Of a DNA stretch of 64,000 bases, positions 44,420-52,748 are shown piece after piece. The DNA lies in contig JBIKJA010000006.1 of the NCBI GenBank assembly GCA_044361315.1, positions 124,001 to 188,000 of the forward strand, read 5' to 3'. The notes under the pieces were generated by a model. The model was not told the DNA's origin. It saw nothing but the letters and a program-made list of their open reading frames with translations, and made no database searches. Source of the DNA: Crocinitomix sp044361315. Its GTDB lineage: Bacteria > Bacteroidota > Bacteroidia > Flavobacteriales_D > Crocinitomicaceae. Position numbers and translations under genes: made by a program. Position 1 is the stretch's first letter. The number at the start of each line of letters is the position of its first letter.

Positions 44420-44761
44420 ATGAAATTCATTTTGCTATTCTCTTTCCTAAGCCTTTCGATCAATGTTTTTTCGCAAGTTTCAGGCGAAATTATCGTTGTT
44501 GGAAGAAAAATTGAATCGGAAATCGCCTATACTTTTCCGATGAAAACGAGTGGTGTTTTAGTATTTGCCATTGCCGTAAACACCGAAGGCAAAGTAATTG
44601 CATGTGATTTATTAAAAGATCAATCCACCATTTCCAGTATGCGGTATATTTACGAGTCTAAAAATTTAATCTTATCCCAACTTAAATTCCAAAGAGGCAA
44701 TGGATTTCCAACTTATCACAAAGGAATCGTAACTATGCGAGCAGTAGTACCAGAAAACTAG
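44420..44761 (+). CDS. Small secreted protein with TonB-C-terminus-like segment
   Basis: 113 residues with a signal peptide (MKFILLFSFLSLSINVFSQ). The mature part (GVLVFAIAVNTEGKVIACDL, ... LILSQLKFQRGNGFPT) resembles the TonB C-terminal fold, where a beta-strand reading VxxxIxVdxxGxV is followed by an alpha-helix and a final strand. No membrane anchor is present, so it cannot be a full TonB. A near-consensus -7 box TATCTTCG lies upstream. The function is unknown, and the resemblance is weak. Confidence 0.6.
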   Translation: MKFILLFSFLSLSINVFSQVSGEIIVVGRKIESEIAYTFPMKTSGVLVFAIAVNTEGKVIACDLLKDQSTISSMRYIYESKNLILSQLKFQRGNGFPTYHKGIVTMRAVVPEN

Positions 44762-44850
44762 GTTTCCAATAATCGACGAATAATTTTATTTTTTAGAGCG
44801 GACATTTTTGTGTTTACGCACGTCTGTCCTACAATTAAAACAAATCAAAA

Positions 44851-46077
44851 ATGAAAAAAATACTACTACTTACATTTATTTTGTCGTCCACGCTCTATGG
44901 ACAAATTGAAAAAAAAGTATGTTTCATCGGAAACAGTTATACGTATGCGAATGATTTGCCAGGTCAAATTGCTGGTATTGCCGCTGCGGATGGAAATACC
45001 TTGATCAAAGATCAAAACACACCGGGAGGTTATACATTTGAGGGGCACTCAACCAATACAACTTCTTTAACTAAAATTGCTGGAAATACGTGGGATTATG
45101 TGGTGCTTCAAGAACAAAGTCAACGTCCTTCGTTTCCTTATGAACAAGTAAATACCGAAGTTGTGCCCTTTGCTAAAATTTTATGTGATTCAATTCGGGC
45201 AGCCAATGAATGTGCCATTCCACTTTTTTACAATACTTGGGGGCGAAGAGATGGCGATGCGATGTGGGATTCCATCAATACTTTTGAAAAAATGAATCAA
45301 CGTCTTTATTATGCGTACGAGCGAATTGCCGATATGAATAGTGGTAAAATATCACCAGTTGGAATTGGATTTGAACATATTAAAAATGACATAGATTCGC
45401 CCGTTGCGTTTACTGATTTATATGTTGGCGATGGCAGTCACCCTTCTTCGTACGGAACTTATTTAGCAGCTTGCTTATTTTACGAACAGATTTTTGACAT
45501 ATCAGCCGAAGGGAATACCTATTTACCCGATGGTGTAAGCGAAAGTCAGGCAACCTACTTACAATCGGTGGCCTCGTGGGTTCTGCATGAGGTCGATTCT
45601 ATTGAATTAGATTTTACCCAACCAATTGCGGCTTTTGAGATCACTTACGATGGATTAACAGCCAGTTTTGACAATCAAAGCGAACATGCCTTTACCTATT
45701 TTTGGGATTTTGGAGATGGAGCCACCAGCACGGAAGAAAATCCTATACACACCTTTCCTGATGCGACGGATTATACTATCACCCTAACTGCAATTTATTG
45801 TGAACGTGAAAATACGGTTGATCAAGATGGTGTCAATACTTCCTCAACAAACGAACTAAAAATGGTTGATTTTGAAATATATCCGAACCCTTCGTTGAAT
45901 GGTGAAGTCTGGATTAATTATCAAGGTAGTGCAGAAACATTGCTGATTTACGGGGTAGATGGTTCATTGCTTTCCACCCTTTCAATTACGCCATACTCTC
46001 CATTTCAAATTAGCCTTGCTACAGGATTTTATTTCCTACGAATTGGTGACCTACGACAAAGACTATTGATTTTATAA
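44851..46077 (+). CDS. Secreted SGNH/GDSL-like hydrolase with PKD domain and T9SS sorting domain
   Basis: 408 residues with a signal peptide (MKKILLLTFILSSTLYG). The SGNH domain has FIGNSYTYAND (Ser29 in GNS), a WDYVVLQEQSQRPSF block and the Asp-x-x-His pair GDGSHPSSYGTYLA. It is followed by a PKD-like domain (FDNQSEHAFTYFWDFGDGAT) and a C-terminal T9SS domain (FEIYPNPSLNGEVWINYQGS ... GFYFLRIGDLRQRLLIL). Probable extracellular esterase or deacetylase on a polysaccharide or lipid; the substrate is unknown. It is the third T9SS cargo in the window besides those at 23.1 and 39.0 kb. Confidence 0.88.
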   Translation: MKKILLLTFILSSTLYGQIEKKVCFIGNSYTYANDLPGQIAGIAAADGNTLIKDQNTPGGYTFEGHSTNTTSLTKIAGNTWDYVVLQEQSQRPSFPYEQVNTEVVPFAKILCDSIRAANECAIPLFYNTWGRRDGDAMWDSINTFEKMNQRLYYAYERIADMNSGKISPVGIGFEHIKNDIDSPVAFTDLYVGDGSHPSSYGTYLAACLFYEQIFDISAEGNTYLPDGVSESQATYLQSVASWVLHEVDSIELDFTQPIAAFEITYDGLTASFDNQSEHAFTYFWDFGDGATSTEENPIHTFPDATDYTITLTAIYCERENTVDQDGVNTSSTNELKMVDFEIYPNPSLNGEVWINYQGSAETLLIYGVDGSLLSTLSITPYSPFQISLATGFYFLRIGDLRQRLLIL

Positions 46078-46118
46078 TAAACAGAAGTCATCAAACTTTG
46101 GGACTTATTTCTCAAAAT

Positions 46119-46163
46119 AAGCCCCATTATTATTGATAATGCCAAAAATGATGGGGCTTTAAA
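46119..46163. terminator. Shared terminator between convergent genes
   Basis: Stem AAGCCCCAT/ATGGGGCTT (46119-46127 with 46151-46159), with a further small hairpin inside the loop, followed by TTTAAAACTTT on the plus strand and by TTATTTTG on the minus strand. It lies between the SGNH hydrolase (+) and the DUF4956 gene (-). Confidence 0.55.
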
Positions 46164-46190
46164 ACTTTATAGACGACTTAAAAGGGAATC

Positions 46191-46823
46191 TTAATCTTTA
46201 AAATCGCTTTGGTTTTTAGGATCTTCGTTAAAGAAAATCTTTACCTCAGCCACATCCTTTAAGAAATCAATTTTACCAATCTCCACACGGTTAATTTTTA
46301 ACCCTGTACGTTTTTCTAAATCTTCAATTAAAAGGTGATTATTCGCTGGTTTTATATTTTCAATTTTTTCATAAATCACCAATTTATCAATTTCGTGACT
46401 TTGCAACCACAAATTTTCCATCAAATACACCATCAACCAAACAACCCCATTAATAAAACCAACCTCTGCATAACTTAATTTATTTGACAGGGCATTGATC
46501 ACCGACAAACCAATCACTAAAAACAAATACGTCATTTCACGAATTCGCATTGAGCCAGTGCGATATCGGATGATACCAAAAATCGCAAACAAACCAAGTC
46601 CCATTCCTACTTCCATTTCAAACTTTTTCAAGGCGAAACAGATTAAAAATGAAATGACCGAGATCATGTAAAAGGTGAACAAATAACTTTTCCTTGGAGT
46701 TTTTTCATAATAAACGTATCGTACGATAACGGTTAAGAAAAATAAGTTGATGAAAAATCGTATAATCAAAGTCCATAGATCTTCGTCATATATTTTCATT
46801 CCAAAAAAGGTTGCTGATTCCAT
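46191..46823 (-). CDS. DUF4956 membrane protein
   Basis: 210 residues with four predicted membrane helices in the first two-thirds (LIIRFFINLFFLTVIVRYVY, FTFYMISVISFLICFAL, YLFLVIGLSVINALSN, VGFINGVVWLMVYLME) and a soluble C-terminal part. The conserved GLGLFAIFGIIRYRTGSMRI block is the DUF4956 signature. It begins 1 base after the VTC-domain gene on the same strand, so the two form an operon. In other genomes this pair occurs with polyphosphate- or spore-coat-related kinases. The function is not established. Confidence 0.88.
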   Translation of the reverse strand: MESATFFGMKIYDEDLWTLIIRFFINLFFLTVIVRYVYYEKTPRKSYLFTFYMISVISFLICFALKKFEMEVGMGLGLFAIFGIIRYRTGSMRIREMTYLFLVIGLSVINALSNKLSYAEVGFINGVVWLMVYLMENLWLQSHEIDKLVIYEKIENIKPANNHLLIEDLEKRTGLKINRVEIGKIDFLKDVAEVKIFFNEDPKNQSDFKD

Positions 46824-46824
46824 T

Positions 46825-47577
46825 CTATATTAATTTATCTATTAAAATTATTTTCTCTTTAAAACTATTGTATTTCAACGCTGGATAAAGCGCTATTGCT
46901 CCAATGCAATATTTACTCATTCCAGATGGCCGAATTTCATGCTCCTTCATTAAACTATAAAAAAGACTTACGCGATTTGCATTTTCTTGTTTCAATTCGG
47001 CAACAACAACGTGATCGTATGAAACATCCTTCCCGTTAAACTCAAATGCTAATCCAATATCCAAAGTCACCCGTTCCTTGTCTTCGTTATTCACCAAGGT
47101 AATTCGCTCAAAACTATTCCAAAGCTTAGGTTCCAACTGAATTTCCTCCTTCATTATCTTGTTGATATAAAGCGCAGAAAAAGGCGCTAATTCGAGCTGG
47201 AAATCCTCCAAAGCAATCCTGTTTTTAATCGTCCGTCCTTTGTATTTATTTTTGATTTCAAGGAAAAAAAGTTTTGATTCGACATAATTACGAATCCTAA
47301 CTTTAAAACGATTCCCTTTTTTATTGTGATGATCTTGGTACAATCTAAAATCTTTGGTATCAAAATAAAGAGTTTTATACGATGAAATCAAATGACCTTC
47401 AATGTTCAAAACGCGGTACTTCGATTTTAATTCAACCAATAAATCCGACAGCAGTGTCCTTTTAAAAACAAACTTCGTATCTGTTCGATTCATCAATTTT
47501 ACACTGTCCATTTCAGATAATGAGATGCCTTCAAAAAGGTGCAAGGTCTGAATATCTTGATTTCTAATTAGCGTCAT
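46825..47577 (-). CDS. VTC-domain protein (polyphosphate polymerase-like)
   Basis: 250 residues matching the VTC domain, the tunnel-shaped triphosphate fold that makes polyphosphate from ATP in eukaryotic VTC complexes. Basic and acidic residues typical of the tunnel appear in NRTDTKFVFKRTLL, SSYKTLYFDTKDFRLYQDH, KGNRFKVRIRNYVES, LFFLEIKNKYKGR and VAELKQ. It is co-transcribed with the DUF4956 gene. A perfect TAnnTTTG box lies directly upstream. Activity in bacteria of this family is not settled, so the substrate is an inference. Confidence 0.87.
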   Translation of the reverse strand: MTLIRNQDIQTLHLFEGISLSEMDSVKLMNRTDTKFVFKRTLLSDLLVELKSKYRVLNIEGHLISSYKTLYFDTKDFRLYQDHHNKKGNRFKVRIRNYVESKLFFLEIKNKYKGRTIKNRIALEDFQLELAPFSALYINKIMKEEIQLEPKLWNSFERITLVNNEDKERVTLDIGLAFEFNGKDVSYDHVVVAELKQENANRVSLFYSLMKEHEIRPSGMSKYCIGAIALYPALKYNSFKEKIILIDKLI

Positions 47578-47584
47578 CTGGGTG

Positions 47585-47592
47585 CAAAAATA
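47585..47592 (-). promoter_or_regulatory. -7 box TATTTTTG of the VTC/DUF4956 pair
   Basis: Perfect TAnnTTTG on the minus strand, followed by CACCC, ending 7 bases before the ATG at 47577. The mRNA would have almost no leader. Confidence 0.5.
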
Positions 47593-47786
47593 ATCTAATT
47601 TTCGATTTGTTAACTTTTGTCCAAAAAATGGATTATTTGTAAGATTTCAATCTATAAAAAAAATTAAGGTGAAAAGATCCGAAATTTGACCTAAGAGAAA
47701 CAATTTTTAAGATTATTCGCTTTTGATCTGTAGGAAATTTGTATCTTGGACCCCTTCAAGAAAATACCAGACCAGAAACACAGCAC

Positions 47787-48263
47787 ATGGCAAAAAAACA
47801 AATCACCATTTCATACGAAGAAAGCACCTATCAAACTTTAACCGATGTTGGCTTTAAGGAGCTGATCGACACCACGATTCTTTTTTCAAAAAATGCTTAT
47901 GCCCCCTACTCCAACTTTCGCGTAAGTGCGGGGTTAAGATTAAAAAATGGCACCATTTTATGTGGAGCAAATGTCGAAAACGCATCTTATCCTGTTTCTA
48001 TTTGTGCCGAACGTACGCTCATTTCCAACACGATTGTCAACTACTCAAATACGATCATTGAAGAAATTGTTGTTTACGTGGATAAAGATTTGAACGAACC
48101 TGTGCCGCCTTGTGGTATGTGTCGCCAAGCGTTGTTGGAGGCAGAACAGCGCCAAAAATCAGTGATTAAATTGAGTATGGTGGCAAAAAACGGAAAAATC
48201 CTCACGGTTGCCTCTTGCAGCGATTTATTGCCTTGGTCGTTTGATGGTTCGTATTTAGAGTAA
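47787..48263 (+). CDS. cdd: Cytidine deaminase
   Basis: Zinc enzyme that deaminates cytidine and deoxycytidine to uridines in pyrimidine salvage. From ATG 47787 it has 158 residues. The active-site motifs are CGANVENASYPVSICAERT (Cys/Glu/Ala-Glu centre) and PCGMCRQALLE (two zinc Cys); YAPYSNFRVSAGL precedes them. An upstream start at 47739 lies near a promoter-like TATCTTGG and adds 16 unrelated residues, so 47787 is preferred. Its stop abuts the stop of the convergent DUF4919 gene. Confidence 0.95.
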   Translation: MAKKQITISYEESTYQTLTDVGFKELIDTTILFSKNAYAPYSNFRVSAGLRLKNGTILCGANVENASYPVSICAERTLISNTIVNYSNTIIEEIVVYVDKDLNEPVPPCGMCRQALLEAEQRQKSVIKLSMVAKNGKILTVASCSDLLPWSFDGSYLE

Positions 48264-48983
48264 TTATTCATCCTCATCAGCTAAAGGATCTGGTGGAGGC
48301 AAATCGCTTTGGTTATACGATTTTGATAAATACGTTAATGGAATGCGCACATTAAAATACAAACTTTTCAATTTGTAGCGCCCTTTTTGTTGCGATTTTG
48401 AGAAATAGAGTCGGTCGCACACCCCTTCCAAAAACTGATTTTTAACTTCAAGACCTAAATTAGAGGTAATGTAATATTCATCGTCCACCGAAATAACTAC
48501 AAAACTATTTTCACACGTTTGCCCACGTCCGCTGGCATAAATCACCTCTAAAAACGAGACATATTTTTTTGCATACAAGGTCGCCATTTCGGTATTTTTC
48601 ATCAAATTGTACACCAAAATCAACTTCAAAATCGCATCCAAATTCACCGGATTTTCTTTTAATCCCGCCAAACACAGCACCTCTAAATCTGTCAATGGCA
48701 AATTATTAGCTACACCGTCTTTAATTTTTTTCTCCGCTTCCGAAGCACCGTAAGGGTAATAATAATCTTGAAAAATATTTCCATAATATAAATGGTGATA
48801 ATCGGTAGCTGTCAGGTTTGTATCATTGGCCAAAAACCGATTCACCAAGGTGGGGTAATAAAAATTTGAAGTTGAATCCGAAACCGCCACCTTCACCTCA
48901 TCAAAATTCACTTCAGAAATCACCTGTGCAATACACTCTTGGTAAAAAAAAGTAAAAATCACTGCCACGGTGAATTGCCTCAT
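48264..48983 (-). CDS. DUF4919 family secreted protein
   Basis: 239 residues with a short N-terminal signal-like segment (MRQFTVAVIFTFFYQECIAQ). The repeated-helix content with TDYHHLYYGNIFQDYYYPYG and the C-terminal VDDEYYITSNLGLEVKNQFL match DUF4919, a Bacteroidota family of unknown role. It is predicted to be periplasmic. It converges with cdd with no intergenic bases, and nothing nearby suggests a function. Confidence 0.82.
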   Translation of the reverse strand: MRQFTVAVIFTFFYQECIAQVISEVNFDEVKVAVSDSTSNFYYPTLVNRFLANDTNLTATDYHHLYYGNIFQDYYYPYGASEAEKKIKDGVANNLPLTDLEVLCLAGLKENPVNLDAILKLILVYNLMKNTEMATLYAKKYVSFLEVIYASGRGQTCENSFVVISVDDEYYITSNLGLEVKNQFLEGVCDRLYFSKSQQKGRYKLKSLYFNVRIPLTYLSKSYNQSDLPPPDPLADEDE

Positions 48984-49447
48984 ACAAACTTTTTATTGGA
49001 GTATAACTCTAAAATTTAAAAAGTTACAAAAAGGATGTTTTAAAACAAGCCCTATTTTTAGATCTGAACAATCGACGATAATACAGACAGTACAATTGAT
49101 AAGCGCTATAATAATCTAATTTCATCCTGCCTGTATCAGAACTAACGCATCCGCACAGGCAAAAAGAGTCTACAATTGTTCTGCCAGTCAAGAATTAAAC
49201 TAGCTTTTTTTCTAACACAACTACCGTTGCAAAATTTCGTTATATTAGCTTCATTTTAGCTAACGAAACATAAAAAAATTTAGAATTCCATTTATCCAAT
49301 TAAAAATATATAAGAAATTACAATTGAAAATTAATTAGAAAAATGTGTCCAAGTTTTTGCGTTTAAGACACTCCAATTGAGTCCTAGACCTCTTCTAAAA
49401 TCTACATGCTAAACCCACTATTTTGTATCCTAAACTTTTTGAAATTT
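48984..49447. other. Gene-free stretch upstream of the repeat pair
   Basis: About 460 bases between the DUF4919 gene and repeat copy 5. AT-rich, with no domain-bearing frame, RNA gene or terminator that I can support. Confidence 0.5.
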
Positions 49448-49592
49448 GGTGATTTTGCCACCTAATCCCGCTATTCGCTGTAGTTGTCATTTTGCCACAT
49501 AAGGCAACTAGGTTGTTTTACATGTTTCCGTTGGTCACACGCAAACAACCAGTTCGCTAAATGCGCCAAAACGACATGCTGCCGCTACTATC
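49448..49592 (-). repeat. Structured intergenic repeat, copy 5 (minus strand, degenerate)
   Basis: Read on the minus strand it has the 5' box GATAGTAGCGGCAGC (49592-49578), a long imperfect inner arm (GTCGTTTTGGC pairing with a segment near GGCAAAATGAC), the 3' box CAACTACAGCGAATAGCG and a small terminal hairpin GGTG/CACC (49462-49459 with 49451-49448). It is more diverged than the other copies. It stands head to head with copy 3, which begins 35 bases away on the plus strand. Confidence 0.65.
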
Positions 49593-49626
49593 GGGGGTAG
49601 GAATTCTTCCAATTTAATTCGAATTC

Positions 49627-49731
49627 GCAAAAGGGATGGAAGCGGAGCTCATTTTGTGCCTTTTTTAGCACAAAATAGCGGGAGTGTACAGCCCGGTTTG
49701 CTGCCCAATTTATTGGGGAGAAAATTTGCCC
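49627..49731 (+). repeat. Structured intergenic repeat, copy 3
   Basis: 5' box GATGGAAGCGGAGCTC, then a 9-bp stem ATTTTGTGC/GCACAAAAT (49651-49659 with 49668-49676), the 3' box GCGGGAGTGTACAGCCCGG and a second hairpin CCCAA/TTGGG (49704-49708 with 49713-49717). The inner stem has a wholly different sequence from copies 1 and 4, but the architecture is the same. It lies about 80 bases upstream of the pdhA promoter. Confidence 0.78.
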
Positions 49732-49810
49732 AAGTAATTGTTAAAAAAATATTATTGCAATTGCCCTGAGGTTTCGTGAGTGTGGTTCAATTTTATTAAA
49801 AATAAACATT

Positions 49811-49818
49811 TATATTTG
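49811..49818 (+). promoter_or_regulatory. -7 box TATATTTG of pdhA-pdhC
   Basis: Perfect TAnnTTTG, 27 bases before the ATG at 49846, giving a leader of about 20-25 bases. The -33 region (GTTC near 49785) is only a weak match. Confidence 0.55.
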
Positions 49819-49845
49819 TACATTAATAAAGACAAAAAGTGCATT

Positions 49846-50901
49846 ATGGCCACAAAAAGTGTGACTGAAAAAAACCCTGTAAAGGCGACTAGAAAATCGG
49901 CGGGTACTAAGTTTTCGAAAGAAACTTATGTGAAATGGTACAAAGATATGTTGTTGATTAGGAAGTTTGAGGAGCGAATTTCTCAACTTTATATTCAACA
50001 AAAATTTGGCGGTTTTTTACACGTATATATTGGTCAAGAAGCTGTGGCTGTTGGTGCTGTATCTGCAACAAAAAAAGGTGATAAACACATTACTGCTTAC
50101 CGCGATCATGGTCACCCAATTGCTTTAGGTACCGACCCACGCGTGTTGGCTGCCGAATTGTATGGTAAAATCACAGGCTGTTCGAAAGGGAAAGGTGGAT
50201 CAATGCACTTTTTTGATGTAGAACGTGGTTTTTATGGTGGACATGGAATTGTAGGTGCACAAATTCCGATGGGTGCTGGACTTGCTTTTGCCGATAAATA
50301 TAAAGGAAACGATAACGTTACTTTATGTTCGTTTGGCGATGGTGCAGCGCGTCAAGGATCGTTGCACGAAACCTTTAACATGGCCATGATTTGGAAACTT
50401 CCAGTAATTTTTATTATTGAAAACAATAATTACGCCATGGGTACTTCGGTTGAACGTACCACGAATGTTTTGGACATGTCAAAAATGGGATTGTCCTACG
50501 AAATGCCTTCGTTTGTGGTGGATGGAATGCGCCCTGAAGCGGTGCACGAAGCAATTGAAGAGGCGGCTGCAAGAGCACGTCGCGGTGATGGCCCAACTTT
50601 ATTGGATATTCGCACATACCGATATAAAGGACATTCAATGTCGGATCCTCAAAAATACCGCTCAAAAGATGAAGTTTCGGAATGGCAAGAAAAAGATCCA
50701 ATTGATCACGTTTTATCTGTGATTAAAGAAAATAATTTTTTGTCGGAAAAAGAGATCACTGAAATTGATGAATGGGTGAAAAAAGAGGTGGCTGAGTCAA
50801 TTAAATTTGCAGAAGATTCGCCGCTCCCAGACCCATCTGAATTGTATGTGGACGTTTATACTCAAACAGATTATCCTTACGTAAAGGAATTTTTAGCATA
50901 A
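49846..50901 (+). CDS. pdhA: Pyruvate dehydrogenase E1 component, alpha subunit
   Basis: Thiamine-diphosphate enzyme subunit that decarboxylates pyruvate and transfers the acetyl group to E2 lipoate. From ATG 49846 it has 351 residues. The family segments are LLIRKFEERISQLYIQQKFG, GQEAVAVG, TAYRDHGHPIALG, GGSMHFFDVERGFYGGHGIV, and the TPP-binding motif GDGAARQGSLHETFNMA ... NNNYAMGTS. The phosphorylation-loop region YKGHSMSDPQKYRSK follows. A start at 49780 would precede the promoter and is rejected. pdhC follows after 30 bases; pdhB is not in the window. Confidence 0.95.
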   Translation: MATKSVTEKNPVKATRKSAGTKFSKETYVKWYKDMLLIRKFEERISQLYIQQKFGGFLHVYIGQEAVAVGAVSATKKGDKHITAYRDHGHPIALGTDPRVLAAELYGKITGCSKGKGGSMHFFDVERGFYGGHGIVGAQIPMGAGLAFADKYKGNDNVTLCSFGDGAARQGSLHETFNMAMIWKLPVIFIIENNNYAMGTSVERTTNVLDMSKMGLSYEMPSFVVDGMRPEAVHEAIEEAAARARRGDGPTLLDIRTYRYKGHSMSDPQKYRSKDEVSEWQEKDPIDHVLSVIKENNFLSEKEITEIDEWVKKEVAESIKFAEDSPLPDPSELYVDVYTQTDYPYVKEFLA

Positions 50902-50931
50902 GAAAATTAATCATTGGAAAGAATTTAGAAA

Positions 50932-52206
50932 ATGGCGGAAATCGTTAGAATGCCCAAATTATCGGACACCATGGTTGAAGGTGTTGTTGCAGAATGGCAC
51001 AAAAAATTAGGTGATACAGTTGCTGAGGGAGATCTTTTGGCTGAAATTGAAACAGATAAAGCGACTATGGAATTTGAGTCGTTTTATGATGGGGTTTTAT
51101 TACACATTGGCGTGGCAAAAGGTGCCGCTGCTCCTATTAATTCAATTTTAGCAATTATTGGAAAACAAGGCGAAGATATTGCTGCTTTATTAACTGGTGG
51201 AAGCGAGCCTGTTGCCGAAAAAGTGGAAACAGCAGAACCGCAAGCCGTTGCAAAAGTTGAAGAATCAAAACCCGCAACGCCTAATCAAGAACCTGTAAAG
51301 GCTGATCCTGTGCCAGTTGCTCAGTCAAATGGAACCAATACTACCCGTATTTTTGCCTCTCCTTTGGCACGAATTATGGCAGATGAAAAGGGCATTGACC
51401 TTGCAACCATCCAAGGCTCAGGCGAAAACAACCGCATTGTTAAAAAGGACGTTGAAAATTATACTCCATCTGCTGCTCCAGCGAAAAGCGGAGCAACTAC
51501 TTCATATCCTGCAGCAACGGGTATTGAATCATATACAGAAGTTCCGAATTCGCAAATGCGAAAAGCAATTGCACGAACCCTTTCTGCTTCTAAATTTTCT
51601 GCACCTCACTTTTACCTTAAAATGGAAGTGGACATGGAAAATGCGATGGCAGCTCGCGAGGCCATTAATGCTGACGGTGAAGTGAAAATCTCCTTCAATG
51701 ACATGGTGGTAAAAGCAGTTGCAGCAGCTTTAAGAAGACATCCAAAAGTGAATGCTGATTGGATGGGTGAATCTATTCGTTACAATAACCACATTCACAT
51801 TGGTGTGGCGGTTGCAGTCGAAGATGGCTTGGTTGTTCCAGTAGTGAAATTTACAGATACTAAAGGTTTTGTGCAAATTGGTGCTGAAATTAAAGATTTG
51901 GCAGCGCGTGCTAAAAATAAAAAATTACAACCACAAGAAATGGAAGGCGGTACGTTTGCTGTTTCTAATTTAGGTATGTATGGTATTGAGGATTTTACCT
52001 CAATTATCAATCCGCCAAATGGTTGTATCCTTTCTGTTGGTCAAATTAAATCAACACCAGTGGTGAAAAACGGAGCTATTGTGCCAGGACATGTGATGAA
52101 ATTAAGTCTTTCATGCGATCACCGTGTGGTGGATGGTGCTGTGGGTTCTGCCTTTTTGAAAACGTTGAAAGAGATTTTAGAAAATCCGGTGAAGATGTTG
52201 ATTTAA
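50932..52206 (+). CDS. pdhC: Pyruvate dehydrogenase E2 (dihydrolipoamide acetyltransferase)
   Basis: Core of the pyruvate dehydrogenase complex: accepts acetyl on lipoyl-lysine and passes it to CoA. The 424-residue protein has one lipoyl domain (lipoyl Lys in EIETDKATMEFES), an Ala/Pro/Glu-rich linker, a peripheral subunit-binding domain (ASPLARIMADEKGIDLATIQ) and the catalytic domain ending in LSCDHRVVDGAVGSAFL, with the catalytic His in DHRVVDG. A single lipoyl domain is at the simple end of the family. It starts 30 bases after pdhA, so both are likely on one transcript. Confidence 0.95.
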   Translation: MAEIVRMPKLSDTMVEGVVAEWHKKLGDTVAEGDLLAEIETDKATMEFESFYDGVLLHIGVAKGAAAPINSILAIIGKQGEDIAALLTGGSEPVAEKVETAEPQAVAKVEESKPATPNQEPVKADPVPVAQSNGTNTTRIFASPLARIMADEKGIDLATIQGSGENNRIVKKDVENYTPSAAPAKSGATTSYPAATGIESYTEVPNSQMRKAIARTLSASKFSAPHFYLKMEVDMENAMAAREAINADGEVKISFNDMVVKAVAAALRRHPKVNADWMGESIRYNNHIHIGVAVAVEDGLVVPVVKFTDTKGFVQIGAEIKDLAARAKNKKLQPQEMEGGTFAVSNLGMYGIEDFTSIINPPNGCILSVGQIKSTPVVKNGAIVPGHVMKLSLSCDHRVVDGAVGSAFLKTLKEILENPVKMLI

Positions 52207-52291
52207 TTGGTTTTTTAAAAGACCTTTTTTTCTCTACTCCTTCTTTCAAATTTGTTTCATCAAATAGTTTGGTGTTTTCACAATTAATCAA

Positions 52292-52594
52292 ATGATTGGT
52301 ATGGAAACTAAAAAAATCCATAAAATTTGTCCAGAAGGCCATTCGTTTTACAAAAGTTCAGATTGCCCAAGCTGCCCGATTTGTGAGGAAGCTCGGAAAC
52401 CTAAAGATCAGTTTTTAGCTTTACTCGCAGCACCTGCACGACGCGCCTTGGAAAATAATGGAATTACCACCTTGACCCAATTGGCCTCTTTTAGCGAAAA
52501 AGAAGTGCTTCATTTTCACGGAATGGGTAAAAGCAGCATCCCTAAACTTCAAAATTTATTGTCAGAAGCAAATCTTTATTTTAGGGAAGGTTAA
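52292..52594 (+). CDS. Zinc-ribbon protein with RNAP alpha-CTD-like helix-hairpin-helix
   Basis: About 100 residues. The N-terminal half has a zinc-ribbon-like set of Cys/His (CPEGHSFYKSSDCPSCPICE, four Cys plus His). The C-terminal half matches the alpha-CTD fold of RNA polymerase (LLAAPARRALENNGITTLTQ, GMGKSSIPKLQNLL), the helix-hairpin-helix unit that contacts UP-element DNA and activators. A second ATG at 52301 is an equally plausible start. It is a small, probably DNA- or protein-binding accessory protein; a link to RNA polymerase is inference. Confidence 0.75.
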   Translation: MIGMETKKIHKICPEGHSFYKSSDCPSCPICEEARKPKDQFLALLAAPARRALENNGITTLTQLASFSEKEVLHFHGMGKSSIPKLQNLLSEANLYFREG

Positions 52595-52719
52595 GCGCCT
52601 TTGTAAAGTCTAAAGAATTTCCATTGAGTACATTACAAAGGGAGTACAAAATCCTCAAAAATTCAAAAAAAAGGCAATTAATACATCATCCCAAAATCAC
52701 CAGTAGATTAAATAATTAT

Positions 52720-52727
52720 TAATTTTG
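52720..52727 (+). promoter_or_regulatory. -7 box TAATTTTG upstream of the membrane protein
   Basis: Perfect TAnnTTTG followed by CGC, 21 bases before ATG 52749. The sequence around it matches the box upstream of the amino-acid dehydrogenase gene. Confidence 0.5.
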
Positions 52728-52748
52728 CGCTTTTAAGAATAAGACAAA

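Noticed and set aside
44800..44829. GGACA/TGTCC inverted pair upstream of the SGNH gene as an operator
   Set aside because: Arms are only five bases, the loop is long, and no regulator is nearby.
49780..49845. Upstream start of pdhA
   Set aside because: Would precede the TATATTTG box and adds 22 residues that do not match the family.
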